NCBI RefSeq assembly: GCF_029962835.1
Contig: NC_080582.1
Location: 70,304,177 to 70,368,176 of the forward strand
Reading direction: 5' to 3'
Source of the DNA: Magnolia sinica
Lineage: Eukaryota > Streptophyta > Magnoliopsida > Magnoliales > Magnoliaceae
Length of the DNA: 64,000 bases
The number at the start of each line of letters is the position of its first letter. Position 1 is the first letter of the stretch. The notes beneath the pieces are model-generated. The model did not search any database. It was not told where the DNA came from and was given only the letters and a program-made list of their open reading frames with translations. Position numbers and translations under genes: made by a program. Shown in pieces: positions 1-10,289 of this stretch.

Positions 1-372
1 TATCTCGTTATATTGAAATCTCCACCAATACACCAAGGGCCATCAAATTTAAGCCTTATAGCGTTCAGCTCTGCCTAGAAGTTGTTTCTGCTATCTTCTT
101 GATTAGGGCCATAGACTGAAAGTAATGAGGCAGCGAAAATCAGACGATTTCCACGCCACTAGAATACCTCGAGAGCTACCAATAGCATCCAACGCTACCC
201 ATTTTGCATCTTGTGCCTTCCAAAGAGAGCCCATAACGTTATCGGTGAAGTTTTGAACCTTAGTTTCCTGAAAACAAATCACATCTGGATTACTTCTCCC
301 ACAAGTATCTTTGAGAAGCCTCCTCTTCTGCTTTGACCCAACACCTCTAACATTCCAAGATAAGATCTTCAT
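1..372 (-). pseudogene. LINE ORF2 endonuclease domain, broken
   Basis: This is the N-terminal apurinic-type endonuclease domain of an L1-type plant LINE, the enzyme that nicks target DNA for target-primed reverse transcription. Translation on the minus strand starts at ATG 370-372 with MKILSWNVRGVG and continues through a PDVICFQETK motif, both typical of plant LINE endonucleases. Near 110-115 the frame shifts. In the next frame SVYGPNQEDS is followed by an in-frame TAG and then by GPWCIGGDFN, the catalytic GGDFN block. The domain is cut by the window edge and carries at least one frameshift and one stop, so it is dead. It lies downstream of the ORF1 region in the same orientation, as expected for one LINE. 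Confidence 0.88.
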
Positions 373-500
373 TGAGGAACTAAGCTGCCCTATTTTCCTA
401 CACACGCTATTCACGAATTGAGCCTGATGGATAAACTAGGACTTGATGTAAGACTTAGGAGTTCCCTATTGTTGCTCAATCTAGAGGGGCGATTTCTGAG

Positions 501-1765
501 AGATCTTGTACTTGTCAGCGGTCGTCCACGGATCTCAACGCATTGAAAAAGAACTATATAATCTTCCGAGCAATCCCCAAACGATAGCCCCATAGACCTT
601 CCTACGTGTCCTATGGTGTCTCTGATCCATTTCTTCTTCTGGATTATGTCGATCAACTTGGCCCTCTGGATTTCAGCATCCGCCTTCATTAATTGTGTAC
701 CCTCCACCTCTTCTGCTGATCTTCCCACCTGAACTTGCAAAGGCTCTGCTTCAATAATGCCTTCTCCAATATCTTCCGGAAAAAAAGGTTGATTAGAGCT
801 TGCTCTAACATTGCGCTTCTGGATGAGAGGGGGGAAGACGATGGACAACTTGGAGAGTCTGGGTTCTCCGAGTTCCAAATCGATTATCGATGTCGAAGGA
901 TTCGTCTCCCTCCCACATTTGTGGCATTGTACCGGAATCATACGAAGGAGCTTGATTAACCAACCGATCTATGCCGAATGTATATTTAGCACCCCGGACA
1001 CATGCCTCGCAGAGACAGAGTGATCTTCCAAATCACCCGAGTTTGATTTGGTAGAGGGGACTCTCCTACACGAAAGGCCCTCTCCGCAATAGGCACTACC
1101 GCATCTCGATGAATAGAGAGAAAACTACGATCGGATAAAGGGTCAACACTTAAAGAAAGGATGAGATTTAAAGGTGATAGGTTCATCTAGTCCGAGCCAG
1201 ATAGTTCTGACCCGATGTCGATATCCGAACCTACTAATACTTCCCGAGCCTCCCCAAAACCGCCATCAATAGCTCGGAGCCTGCCACGCATCCCGCTTTT
1301 CCGAAACTGAATCTGACGATTCAAATCCCTTGAGACCTGTGTATAGCTCTGATGACGTGGCGGGATCTCCTCCGACCACAGACTCTAAAGCGTTGTGCGA
1401 TTGATCTAAGGCCTGGCACGTGTTACAATCTCGTAGCCCGGGGCCACACGTCTCGCGATCTAAAATATCTCTGACAGCCCCAAAGCTGTGATCAGCTGTA
1501 TCGATGGGGCCTGGGTTTGAATTTTCTGGTGCTCTTGCGACGCACGAAACTCATGCTCCTTCATCACCCGCCATGGCTTTCGAAGCTGCAATCGGATTTG
1601 GAGCTGGCCCCCTTATCATCTAAAGATTGCCCCAATGAGGAATGGGGTCGTCTTTCGCCTCCATTTGAACTGGCAAGGATATTATCCTATCTTCGACCCG
1701 AACCTGGATGTGGGGTGGCAGCATCTCTCCCTTCCTCCGCCTTACCCTAACTCTAATCACACCCA
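501..1765 (-). pseudogene. LINE ORF1 C-terminal-like coding remnant, copy A
   Basis: Minus-strand open segments encode VQVGRSAEEVEGTQLM, a KLIDIIQKKKWI helix-rich stretch, and upstream a VQCHKCGRE sequence that may be half of a zinc knuckle. The same peptides recur in copies B and C. I place them in ORF1 because they lie between the RRM and the endonuclease of one LINE; I do not recognise a named domain. Frames change several times within the copy. Confidence 0.55.
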
Positions 1766-1769
1766 TCTC

Positions 1770-2371
1770 TAGGGTTGTACACGAACCGAGTTAGCTCGGT
1801 TAGCTTGCTCGAGTCGACTCAAAAAAGCTTGATTCGACTCGGTTCGAAACTGAGTTCGAGCCGAGTCAAGCTGATTTTTTGAGCTCGAAAAAATTTCGAA
1901 CCGAGTTCGAGCTTGCCCAAGCTCGACTCGACTTAGATCAAACCCAACTCGAGTCGAACTCGAATCGAACCAGTTCGGTGACTCGGTTACTTTGATATTG
2001 ATGTTGCTCACCAAGTGTTTAATGAGATGACTCAACGAAGTGTCGACTGGTGGCAAGGAAGGTATGTATATGAAACAAATACCCTTTTTCTTGATTTTGA
2101 TGTTACCTACAAGGTGTTTGATGAAACACCTGTAAAACAGCTGTTGTTGTTTTACATATGGTGAGAATTTGAAGGTGGAGTCCATGTGTTTGTAAAAATG
2201 CTGCACAAGCGAACTCGGCTCGAACTAGCTCGAGCTGCTGACCGAACCGAGCCAAGCTGGCCAGTTAGGCTCAAGGACCGATCCGAGCCGAGTTCGAGCT
2301 GGGGTAAGCTAGTGGCCGAGCCAAGTGAAGTCGTGTCAAGCTCGACTCGGTTCAACTCGTGTACACCTCTA
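1770..2371. mobile_element. hAT-like miniature element, copy in unit A
   Basis: 602 bp bounded by TAGGGTTGTACACGA and TCGTGTACACCTCTA, imperfect inverted ends. Flanks CCATCTC/ACATCTC are compatible with an 8-bp target duplication, hence hAT-like. The interior is rich in GAGCTCGA/CGAGTCGA palindromes. It sits at the same place in all three tandem units, so it inserted before the amplification. Confidence 0.75.
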
Positions 2372-2512
2372 CACATCTCCTCACCTAGATTCGTTTGAGT
2401 CCAATTCGATGAACTTCCCCAATTTGTCTTTCTGGTTATGTACCACGGATTCCATCTTCGATTTTGAAATTTGTCCCCCTTTTTAAACTTTGAGTTCTAG
2501 TCCAAATCTGAG

Positions 2513-3390
2513 AGATCTTGTACTTGTCAGCGGTCGTCCACGGATCTCAACGCATTGAAAAAGAACTATATAATCTTCCGGGCAATCCCCAAACGATAGC
2601 CCTATGGACCTTCCTACGTGTCCTATGGCGTCTCTGATCCGTTTCTTCTTCTAGATTATGTCGATCAACTTGGCCCTCTGGATTTCAGCATCCGCCTTCA
2701 TTAATTGTGTACCCTCCACCTCTTCTGCTGATCTTCCCACCTGAACTTGCAAAGGCTCTGCTTCAATAATGCCTTCTCCGATATCTTCCTGAAAAAGGGT
2801 GATTAGAGCTTGCTCTAACATTGAGCTTCTGGATGAGAGGGGGGACGACGATGGACAACTTGGAGAGTTCGGGTTCTCCGAGTTCCAAGATCGATTATCG
2901 AAGTCGAAGGATTCGTCTCCCTCCCACATTTGTGGCATTGTACTGGAATCATACGAAGGAGCTTGATTAACCAACCGATCTGTACCGAATGTATATTTAG
3001 CACCCCGGACGCATGCCTCACAGAGACGGAGTGATCTTCCAAATCACCCGAGTTTGATTCGGTAGAGGGGACTCTCCTGCACGAAAGGCCCTCTCCGCAA
3101 TAGGCACTACCGCATCTCAATGAATAGATAGAAAACTAAGATCAGATAAAGGGTCAGCACTTAAAGAAAGGTTGAGATTTAAAGGTGATAGGTTCGTCTA
3201 GTCCAAGGCAGATAGTTCTGACCCGATGTCGATATCCGAACCTACTAATACTTCCCGAGCCTCCCCCGAACCACCATCAATAGCTCCGAGCCTGCCACGC
3301 ATCCCGCTTTTTCAAAACTAAATCTGACGATTCAAATCCCTTGAGACCTCTGTATAGCTCTGATGACGTGGCGGGATCTCCTCCGACCAC
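2513..3390 (-). pseudogene. LINE ORF1 coding remnant, copy B (3' part)
   Basis: Repeats the peptides of copy A, including the SAEEVEGTQLMKADAEIQ segment and the CHKCGRE segment, with frame disruptions at different places. The hAT element inserted at 3390/3391 separates this part from the remainder of the unit, which resumes at 5245. Confidence 0.55.
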
Positions 3391-4129
3391 CAAGGTGTCC
3401 CGTATCGGTATCGGTTGGCGTAACAGTGCCCTCCGAAACCGATACAGATACGGGGGCGTAACGGCGATACGGGGGTGTAACGGCCCGTAACGGTGCAAAA
3501 AAAAAAATTTGCCAAAAAAATATGAAAAAATATGGATTAAATACGGAATATTCTAAGCATTCCAAATATGCATTCATTTATAAATTGAAACATGTTAATG
3601 GTGGTGTAACGGTCCACTCTTTGGTGAGAAGTTGTATCGGACTGCCTAATGAATTTATGAACCAGATAACCTGAATTTGACTACAAAATTTATATATTTA
3701 ATTTATAAATATTTAATTTATATACTTAACAACTTGATATCATTTCTCCCAACAGTTCTTTAAAAAAATGAAATTAAATTCAGGTAGATGGCGTTGTCAA
3801 TTTGGGGCTGACTTGGAGGACCAATCTATACACCAAATCGGCCTCAAATTCATGCAATTTATTGTCATTATCCCACTTATGAATTAGTGGACATTTATTG
3901 GATAGTGAATCATGAAAAAAAAAAAAAATCAAAAGACCCTATTTTCAAAAAATAAAAGTCCACAAATTAACAATTAAAACTATTCAAACAATTTGATTTT
4001 GGCATTGTGAGTTAGCAATTGCAGTTCATAATTTAATTGCTAAATTTTAAGTTAATATATGTCTCGTGTACAATTTTTTAAGGCTCGAATTAGGCGGGAC
4101 TCGGATTGTGAAGTGTAGCACACGTGTCA

Positions 4130-4750
4130 AAGTTTTTTGGGCCCCACCCGTGATGAATGTGTTATATCCACACCGTCCATCCATTTTGCCAAATAATTTT
4201 AGGGCATAAGCCCAAAAATGAGGCACATCCAAAGCTCAGGTGGACTGCACCATAAAAATTTATTAGGGGCTACAAAAGTTTTAGATCAAGTTGACATGTG
4301 TGTTTTCTCTTCATCCACGTCAGTGTGACTCAATTAATAGGTTAGATTGAAAATAAACATTACAATGGACCTTAAGAAATTTTTAATGGTGAGCATTCTA
4401 TAACCACTGTTTCCTATGGTGTGGTCCACATGAGATTTGGATATTATTAATTTTTTAGATCCTGATGTAAAATGACGTGGCAAAATGGATGGACGACATG
4501 GATAAAATATATACATCATGGTGGGGCCCACTCAGGTCTGATCAAATCAGATTAGATGGAAAATAAACGTTACCGTGGGCCTACGAATTGTTTTACGGTG
4601 AAAATATTATCTCTGCTGCTATTTTTGGTGCGGTTCAGATGATCTTTGGATATAATTCATTTTTTGGGTAGTGCTCTAAAATGATCTCTGAAAATAGATG
4701 AACGGTGTAGATGTAATAAATACATCACTGTGGAGCCCACGTAACTTTGA
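4130..4750. mobile_element. GGGCCC-type inverted-repeat element nested in the hAT element
   Basis: Both half-sites of the family are present: GGGCCCCACCCGTGATG then CCACACCGTCCATCCA near 4140-4190, and ATACATCATGGTGGGGCCC near 4505-4530. A further right-half copy extends to about 4750. Divergence suggests an old insertion. Confidence 0.7.
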
Positions 4751-4852
4751 TCTCCTTTGAACCGTTCTTACAACTCGGAGCTCGAGGAGTGTCAGCGCTC
4801 GTCTTAGCGTGACACGTACCCCTAGCTGGTGCGCGGTACACCTGGGAAAAAA

Positions 4853-4939
4853 AAACAAATAGAGGGAAACCGAAAAGAAAAGAGGGAAAGAAGAGAAGAA
4901 AAAAGAGGGAAAGAGGGAAAGAAGAGAGAGAGAGAGAGA

Positions 4940-4979
<40 letters not shown>

Positions 4980-4997
4980 GCCGCAGCCGAAGAAGAA

Positions 4998-5030
<33 letters not shown>

Positions 5031-5040
5031 AATAAAGGAA
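4853..5040 (+). repeat. Polypurine (GAAGAA)n tract
   Basis: Nearly uninterrupted purines on the plus strand (AAAAGAGGGAAAGAAGAG, then GA and GAA repeats), followed by a T run at 5047-5064. The long phenylalanine/leucine-rich minus-strand frames here are artefacts of this composition. Confidence 0.9.
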
Positions 5041-5244
5041 AACAGGTATTTTTTTTTTTTTTTTAAAGGCCCGTAACAACCGTTACGGGTCAATAACGAC
5101 CGTTACGCCCGTAACAGCCGTTACGTGTACAGAATATGGACTCGGCCAATACGACACCGAAACGCGTAACGGGTACCACCGTTACCGTTACGTATCGGCT
5201 GTTACGGCCGATACGTAACCGTTTTGGGACACCCTGCCGACCAC

Positions 5245-5634
5245 AGACTCCGAAGCGTTGTGCGATTGATCTAAGGCCTAGCACGTGTTACAATCTCGTA
5301 GCCCGGGGCCACACGTCTCGCGATCTAAAATATCTCTGACAGCCCCAAAGCTGTGATCAGCTGTATCGATGGGGCCTGGGTTTGAATTTTCCGGTGCTCT
5401 TGCGACGCACGAAACTCGTGCTCCTTCATCACCCGCCATGGCTTTCGAAGCCGTAATCGGATTTGGAGCTGGCCCCCTTATCATCTAAAGATTGCCCCAA
5501 CGAGGGATGGGGTCGTCTTTCGCCTCCATTTGAACTGGCAAGGATATTATCCTGTCTTCGACCCGAACCTGGATGTGGGGTGGCAGCATCTCTCCCTTCC
5601 TCCGCCTTACCCTAACTCTGATCACACCCATCTC
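5245..5634 (-). pseudogene. LINE ORF1 coding remnant, copy B (5' part)
   Basis: Continuation of unit B on the far side of the hAT insertion. Minus-strand peptides such as GPAPNPITASKAMAGDEG match those of copy C, and the segment ends at the shared hAT-like miniature element starting at 5635. Confidence 0.55.
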
Positions 5635-6236
5635 TAGGGTTGTACACGAACCGAGTTAGCTCGGTTAGCTTGCTTGAGTCGACTCGAAAAAGCTTGATTC
5701 GACTTGGTTCGAAACTGAATTCGAGCCGAATCAAGCTGATTTTTTGAGCTTGAAAAAATTTTGAACCGAGTTCGAGCTTGCCCAAGCTCGACTCGATTCA
5801 GATCAAACCCAACTCGAGTCGAACTCGAATCAAACCAGTTCGGTGACTCGGTTACTTTGATATTGATGTTGCTCACCAAGTGTTTAATGAGATGACTCAA
5901 CGAAGTGTCGACTGGTGGCAAGGAAGGTATGTATATGAAACAAATACCCTTTTTCTTGATTTTGATGTTGCCTACAAGGTGTTTGATGAAACACCTGTAA
6001 AACAGCTGTTGTTGTTTTACATATAGTGAGAATTTGAAGGTGGAGTCCATGTGTTTGTAAAAATGCTGCACAAGCGAACTTGGCTCGAACTAGCCCGAGC
6101 TGCTAACCGAACCGAGCCGAGCTGGCCAATCAGGCTCAAGGACCGAGTCGAGCCGAGTTCGAGCTGGGGTAAGCTAGTGGCCGAGCTGAGTCAAGTCGTG
6201 TCAAGCTCGACTCGGTTCGACTCGTGTACACCTCTA
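5635..6236. mobile_element. hAT-like miniature element, copy in unit B
   Basis: Same element, same insertion point and same 602-bp length as the copy in unit A, with scattered point differences. Confidence 0.75.
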
Positions 6237-6362
6237 CACATCTCCTCTCCTAGATTCGTCTTTGAGTCCAGTTCGATGAACTTCCCCAATTTGTCTTTCT
6301 GGTTATGTACCACGGATTCCATCTTTGATTTTGAAATTTGTCCCCCTTTTTAAACTTTGAGT

Positions 6363-7615
6363 AGCGGTCGTCCACGGATCTCAACGCATTGAAAAAGAAC
6401 TATATAATCTTCCGGGCAATCCCCAAACGATAGCCCTATAGACCTTCCTACGTGTCCTATGGCGTCTTTGATCCATTTCTTCTTCTGGATTATGTCGATC
6501 AACTTAGCCCTCTGGATTTCAGCATCCGCCTTCATTAATTGTGTACCCTCCACCTCTTCTGCTGATCTTCCCACCTGAACTTGCAAAGGCTCTGCTTCAA
6601 TAATGCCTTCTCCGATATCTTCCCGAAAAAAGGTTGATTAGAGCTTGCTCTAACATTGCGCTTCTGGATGAGAGGGGGGAAGACGATGGACAACTTGGAG
6701 AGTCCGGGTTCTCCGAGTTCCAAATCGATTATCGAAGTCAAAGGATTCGTCTCCCTCCCACATTTGTGGCATTGTACCGGAATCATACGAAGGAGCTTGA
6801 TTAACCAACCGATCTGTGCCGAATGTATATTTAGCACCCCGGACGCATGCCTCGCAGAGACGGAGTGATCTTCCAAATCACCCGAGTTTGATTCGGTAGA
6901 GGGGACTCTCCTGCACGAATGGCCAGCCCTCTCCACAATAGGCACTACCGCATCTCGATGAATAGAGAGAAAACTACGATCGAATAAAGGGTCAACACTT
7001 AAAGAAAGGTTGAGATTTAAAGGTGATAGGTTCATCTAGTCCGAGGTAGATAGTTCTGACCCGATGTCGATATCCGAACCTACTAATACTTCCCGAGCCT
7101 CCCCCGAACCGCCATCAATAGCTCGGAGCCTGCCACGCATCCCGCTTTTCCGAAACTGAATCTGACGATTCAAATCCCTTGAGACCTCTGTGTAGCTCTG
7201 ATGACGTGGCGGGATCTCTTCCGACCACAGACTCTAAAGCGTTGTGCGATTGATCTAAGGCCTAGCACGTGTTACAATCTCGTAGCCCGGGGCCACACGT
7301 CTCGCGATCTAAAATATCTCTGACAGCCCCAAAGTTGTGATCAACTGTATCGATGGGGCCTGGGTTTGAATTTTTCGGTGCTCCTGCGACGCACAAAACT
7401 CGTGCTCCTTCATCACCCGCCATGGCTTCCGAAGCCGCAATCGGATCTGGAGCTGGCCCCCTTATCATCCAAAGATCGCCCCAACAAGGGATGGGGTCGT
7501 CTTTCGCCTCCATTTGAACTGGCAAGGATATTATCCTGTCTTCGACCCGAACCTGGATGTGGAGTGGTAGCATCTCTCCCTTCCTCCGCCTCACCCTAAC
7601 TCTGATCACACCCAT
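6363..7615 (-). pseudogene. LINE ORF1 coding remnant, copy C
   Basis: The best preserved copy. Minus-strand segments include GVIRVRVRRRKGEMLPLHIQ, GPAPDPIAASEAMAGDEG, a VQCHKCGRE segment and VGRSAEEVEGTQLM. Three open segments (7262-7615, 6535-7035, 6350-6586) lie in different frames. No independent function can be assigned beyond LINE ORF1 context. Confidence 0.55.
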
Positions 7616-7618
7616 CTC

Positions 7619-8180
7619 TAGGGTTGTACACGAACCGAGTTAGCTCGGTTAGCTTGCTCGAGTCGACTCGAAAAAGCTTGATTCGACTCGGTTCGAAACT
7701 GAGTTCGAGCCGAGTCAAGCTGATTTTTTGAGCTTGAAAAAATTTCGAACCGAGTTCGAGCTTGCCCGAGCTCGACTCGACTCAGATCAAACCCAACTCG
7801 AGTCAAACTCGAATCGAACTAGTTCGGTGACTCGGTTACTTTGATATTGATGTTGCTCACCAAGTGTTTAATGAGATGACTCAACGAAGTGTCGACTGGT
7901 GGCAAGGAAGGTATGTATATGAAACAAATACCCTTTTTTCTTGATTTTGATGTTGCCTACAAGGTGTTTGATGAAACACCTGTAAAACAGCTGTTGTTGT
8001 TTTACATATAGTGAGAATTTGAAGGTGGAGTCCATGTGTTTGTAAAAATGCTGCACAAGCGAACTCGGCTCGAACTAGCCTGAGCTGCTGACCGAACCGA
8101 GCCAAGCCGAGTTCGAGCTGGGGTAAGCTAGTGGCCGAGCCGAGTCAAGTCGTGTCAAGCTCAACTCGTATACACCTCTA
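7619..8180. mobile_element. hAT-like miniature element, copy in unit C
   Basis: Same element and insertion point, but 562 bp because about 40 bp near 8105 are deleted. Ends TAGGGTTGTACACGA and ATACACCTCTA are retained. Confidence 0.75.
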
Positions 8181-8388
8181 CACATCTCCTCTCCTAGATT
8201 TGTCTGAGTCCAGTTTGATGAACTTCCCCAATTTGTCTTTCTAGTTATGTACCACGGATTCCATCTTCGATTTTGAAATTTGTCCCCCTTTTTAAACTTT
8301 GAGTTCTGGTCCAAACCTCGCCCTCTAACCCCCCCCCGCCAAAAAAAAAAAAAAAAGCTTTCGCCATGAAGCATCTAGACCACCCTGG

Positions 8389-8697
8389 TCAACTCATCCT
8401 GACCAGTGCAAAACCCCTATAGGTTCCGTTATTCCTATCCCTTGGCCTCACAACGTCCATCACAGCACCAGCTCGTCCGAACACTCTTGAGAAATTTATA
8501 GGTAACCACCCTTCTGGAAACCCCTTGACAAATAGTGTTGGATAGCTAGCAACGTCTCTCCCTTTTCTATCATCTTGCTTCGCTTTCCCCTTTTTTCTCT
8601 GAACATGTTCCCATTTTCCTCCATACACCCGATGTTGCAATAGCTCCGCTTCTGTCGAATACGCTACCTCCGGCTCCTCTGCTACCTCCTCCAGCCC
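8389..8697 (-). pseudogene. LINE ORF1 RNA-recognition-motif (RRM) segment
   Basis: An RRM typical of plant L1 ORF1 proteins, which bind LINE RNA. The open frame runs from a TAG at 8698-8700 to a TGA at 8389 with no convincing ATG. It shows the RNP2-like strand LFVKGF and, about 35 residues later, the RNP1-like strand YRGFALVRM. A basic stretch (QRKKGKAKQDDRKGRD) precedes the RRM. The frame ends just after RNP1, so the fold is truncated. Position and strand tie it to the ORF1 repeats and ORF2 endonuclease on its left. Confidence 0.82.
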
Positions 8698-9016
8698 CTA
8701 AATAAGATATTGATTTCAAATTAATCACAATTTATTACAAACCAATCTAATCTTCCTTAATATGGTAAAAGCCTAATAAAAAGCAAACATGGAAAGTAAT
8801 TGTATCTCTAAAATCAACTCATGTCTTCAATCATATCAATTACATCCTCAATCACATCTTTAAATCAACCCCTCATATCTCCCAAAAATAGTAAAATATA
8901 ATCACTGATTTAGGCCGCCAAATCTGCAAACAAACCGTCCAAGAAGCAGCACATGTAGGGCCCCTCAGTGGACTATAGGCCTACAATGAGCCTAGGTGGG
9001 CCATGGGCCTGCATCA
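8693..9016 (-). mobile_element. Truncated 3' LTR of a deleted LTR retrotransposon
   Basis: Matches 10013-10285 closely over a long stretch starting AATAAGA(T/G)(A/G)TTGATTTC. On the minus strand it begins TGATGCAGGCCC directly after the purine-rich CCGGGGAGAA (likely polypurine tract). The left part is cut off at the LINE junction. It holds about 80 bp missing from the other LTR. Confidence 0.75.
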
Positions 9017-9231
9017 ATTCTCCCCGGCTTCAAAAGAATTGATCCTCGAGTTGGAAACCAATCTTAACCTTCTAGTGGAAGTTAATGTTGTAACCCTAAG
9101 CATCAGCTCAACACAACCTTTGTTGGAGTCCACTATAGATGGTGTCTTTTTCGCATGGGCTTTTATGGGTGCTAACTTGTTTGTTTTAACTTTAAAGTTC
9201 TTTGTGGATCTTGAAACATTTGCTCCGTTTT

Positions 9232-9693
9232 TCATGCCACAATTATCTTTTGCAAAGGTGTTCCAATTTGAGTATTGAGATCCACTTGCATGTCTATCGG
9301 TGTGATTGTCACTATCATTGGATCTATCAATTGATCAATTGGTGAATTCAAGTGTAGGTCCAACGTTAATGCATCGATCACCTCGGATATCAACTTTTCC
9401 TTTGATTTCATGGATCTCTTCATCGTTTCTAGAATTTCTACTTCAATTCTGAGCTCTCTATCATGTTGTAACAATCGAAGGATTCGATCATTGGTGTCTT
9501 CAAAAGCCAGGGTTGCCCGTCGTTGGTTAGGACTTTGGTGGCAACCTTCCCCTACATGTCCACATGCTCCAACTTCCGTCTCTAGATTCCCTCCAAGCCA
9601 GAGCTCCCCCACTTCATTAGTGAGATTGCCTATCGCAAACGTGAGTTGATCTACCCGCTCTATAAATATGTGGACCAATTGGATTAATTGCAC
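9232..9693 (-). pseudogene. Gag-leader-like frame of the deleted LTR element
   Basis: A 153-codon minus-strand frame just downstream of the primer-binding site. It contains heptad-like hydrophobic spacing in ERVDQLTFAIGNLTNEV and in the charged segment ILRLLQHDRELRIEVEILE, consistent with a coiled coil. Its position right after the primer site points to a gag N-terminus or leader protein of a non-autonomous element. There is no zinc knuckle and no pol. I do not recognise a specific family. Confidence 0.5.
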
Positions 9694-9767
9694 ATATTAT
9701 TCTTATGTCACCTCCTTTGAAGCCATTAGGAGATTATGTAGAGTCAGCAATTTCCCAACAATCGCCT

Positions 9768-9779
9768 GCTCTGATACCA
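9768..9779 (-). other. Primer-binding site for initiator Met-tRNA
   Basis: Plus-strand GCTCTGATACCA equals minus-strand TGGTATCAGAGC, the standard plant LTR-element primer site complementary to the 3' end of initiator tRNA-Met. It lies 3 bp from the adjacent LTR, which fixes the element orientation as minus. Confidence 0.9.
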
Positions 9780-9782
9780 AAA

Positions 9783-10285
9783 TGGTGCAACCTGATTATT
9801 AAGTCAATGAGATCTCAATACCCAAATTGTGAATACACACACACACACACACACACCCATGAGAACAATGGAGTAGATTGGGTGAAGATTTTATTGATAT
9901 CAACCTTCCTTTACAAAAACTTTAAGAAAGTTCACACTAAGCAAAATATTCAAATGACTAACTCCTACACCCCCATTACCTTTTATAGATCCTAAATGAA
10001 TCTTTAATTAAAATCACCCCAAATAAGAGGTTGATTTCAAATCAATCACAATTGATTAAAAACCAATATAATCTTCCTTAATATGGTAAAAGCCTAATAA
10101 AAAGCAAACATGGAAAGTAATTATAGCTCTAAAACTAGCCATATCTTCAATCATATTAATTACATCCTCAATCACATCTTTAAATCAGTCCAAGAAGCAG
10201 CACATGTTGGGCCCTTTGATGGGTTGTGGGCCTATGTCATTGACGAGCCCTACAGTGGACCTAGATGGGTCGTGGACCTACATTA
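9783..10285 (-). mobile_element. 5' LTR of deleted LTR retrotransposon
   Basis: 503 bp. On the plus strand it begins TGGTGCAACCTG next to the primer site and ends at CATTA, the counterpart of the end of the left LTR at 9016. It contains an (AC)n microsatellite at about 9837-9857. Confidence 0.78.
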
Positions 10286-10289
10286 GTTC

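Larger units (their letters stand above)
496..2507 (-). repeat. Tandem unit A of LINE ORF1 region
   Basis: First of three direct copies. It starts at CTGAGAGATCTTGTAC and runs 2012 bp to the next occurrence of the same sequence at 2508. Line-by-line comparison with units B and C shows only scattered substitutions, so the amplification looks fairly recent relative to other decay here. Confidence 0.9.
3391..5236. mobile_element. Non-autonomous hAT element, 1846 bp
   Basis: Inserted only in unit B. Ends CAAGGTGTCCC and GGGACACCCTG are inverted repeats and begin with the CA[A/G]GG typical of hAT elements. It is flanked by a perfect 8-bp duplication CCGACCAC at 3383-3390 and 5237-5244. Subterminal regions are dense in CGTAACGG/CCGTTACG palindromes. 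No transposase coding is visible. The interior holds a nested GGGCCC-type inverted-repeat element and a purine tract. Confidence 0.9.
2508..6362 (-). repeat. Tandem unit B of LINE ORF1 region, interrupted by a hAT element
   Basis: Second direct copy. After subtracting the 1846-bp hAT insertion and its 8-bp target duplication it is about 2.0 kb, the same as unit A. Its right junction differs: unit C joins at AGCGGTCGTCC directly after AAACTTTGAGT, so 34 bp present at the A/B junction are missing. Confidence 0.88.
6363..8320 (-). repeat. Tandem unit C of LINE ORF1 region
   Basis: Third direct copy, running from AGCGGTCGTCC to TTTGAGTTCTGGTCCAAA. Beyond that it continues into unique LINE sequence (poly-C and poly-A runs, then the RRM segment) and not into another copy. 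It carries a 40-bp deletion inside its hAT-like element relative to A and B. Confidence 0.88.
373..8697 (-). mobile_element. Decayed L1-type LINE with triplicated ORF1 region
   Basis: Read on the minus strand, an RRM-type ORF1 start (8697 to 8389) is followed by about 2 kb of ORF1-region sequence repeated three times, then by the ORF2 endonuclease start at 372. Order and orientation fit a single LINE whose middle was tandemly amplified. Frames are interrupted in every copy, and two classes of DNA transposon have landed in it, so it cannot be autonomous. The right border at about 8697 abuts a truncated LTR, so the LINE 5' end is not preserved. Confidence 0.75.
9017..9782 (-). mobile_element. 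Internal region of deleted LTR retrotransposon
   Basis: Only about 770 bp separate the two LTRs, so almost all gag-pol is missing. The 5' side (right) keeps a primer site and a gag-like frame. The 3' side keeps a short remnant ending NSRINSFEAGEN before the polypurine tract, a position and style seen at the pol end of plant gypsy elements. Confidence 0.7.

Noticed and set aside
1769-2206. 145-codon minus-strand frame repeated at 5634-6071
   Set aside because: It lies wholly within the hAT-like miniature element; its Arg/Ser-rich sequence reflects GAGCTCGA-type palindromes, not protein selection.
4725-5093. Long Phe/Leu-rich minus-strand frames and a Glu/Arg-rich plus-strand frame
   Set aside because: They are direct translations of the purine tract and have no domain, start context or homologue-like feature.
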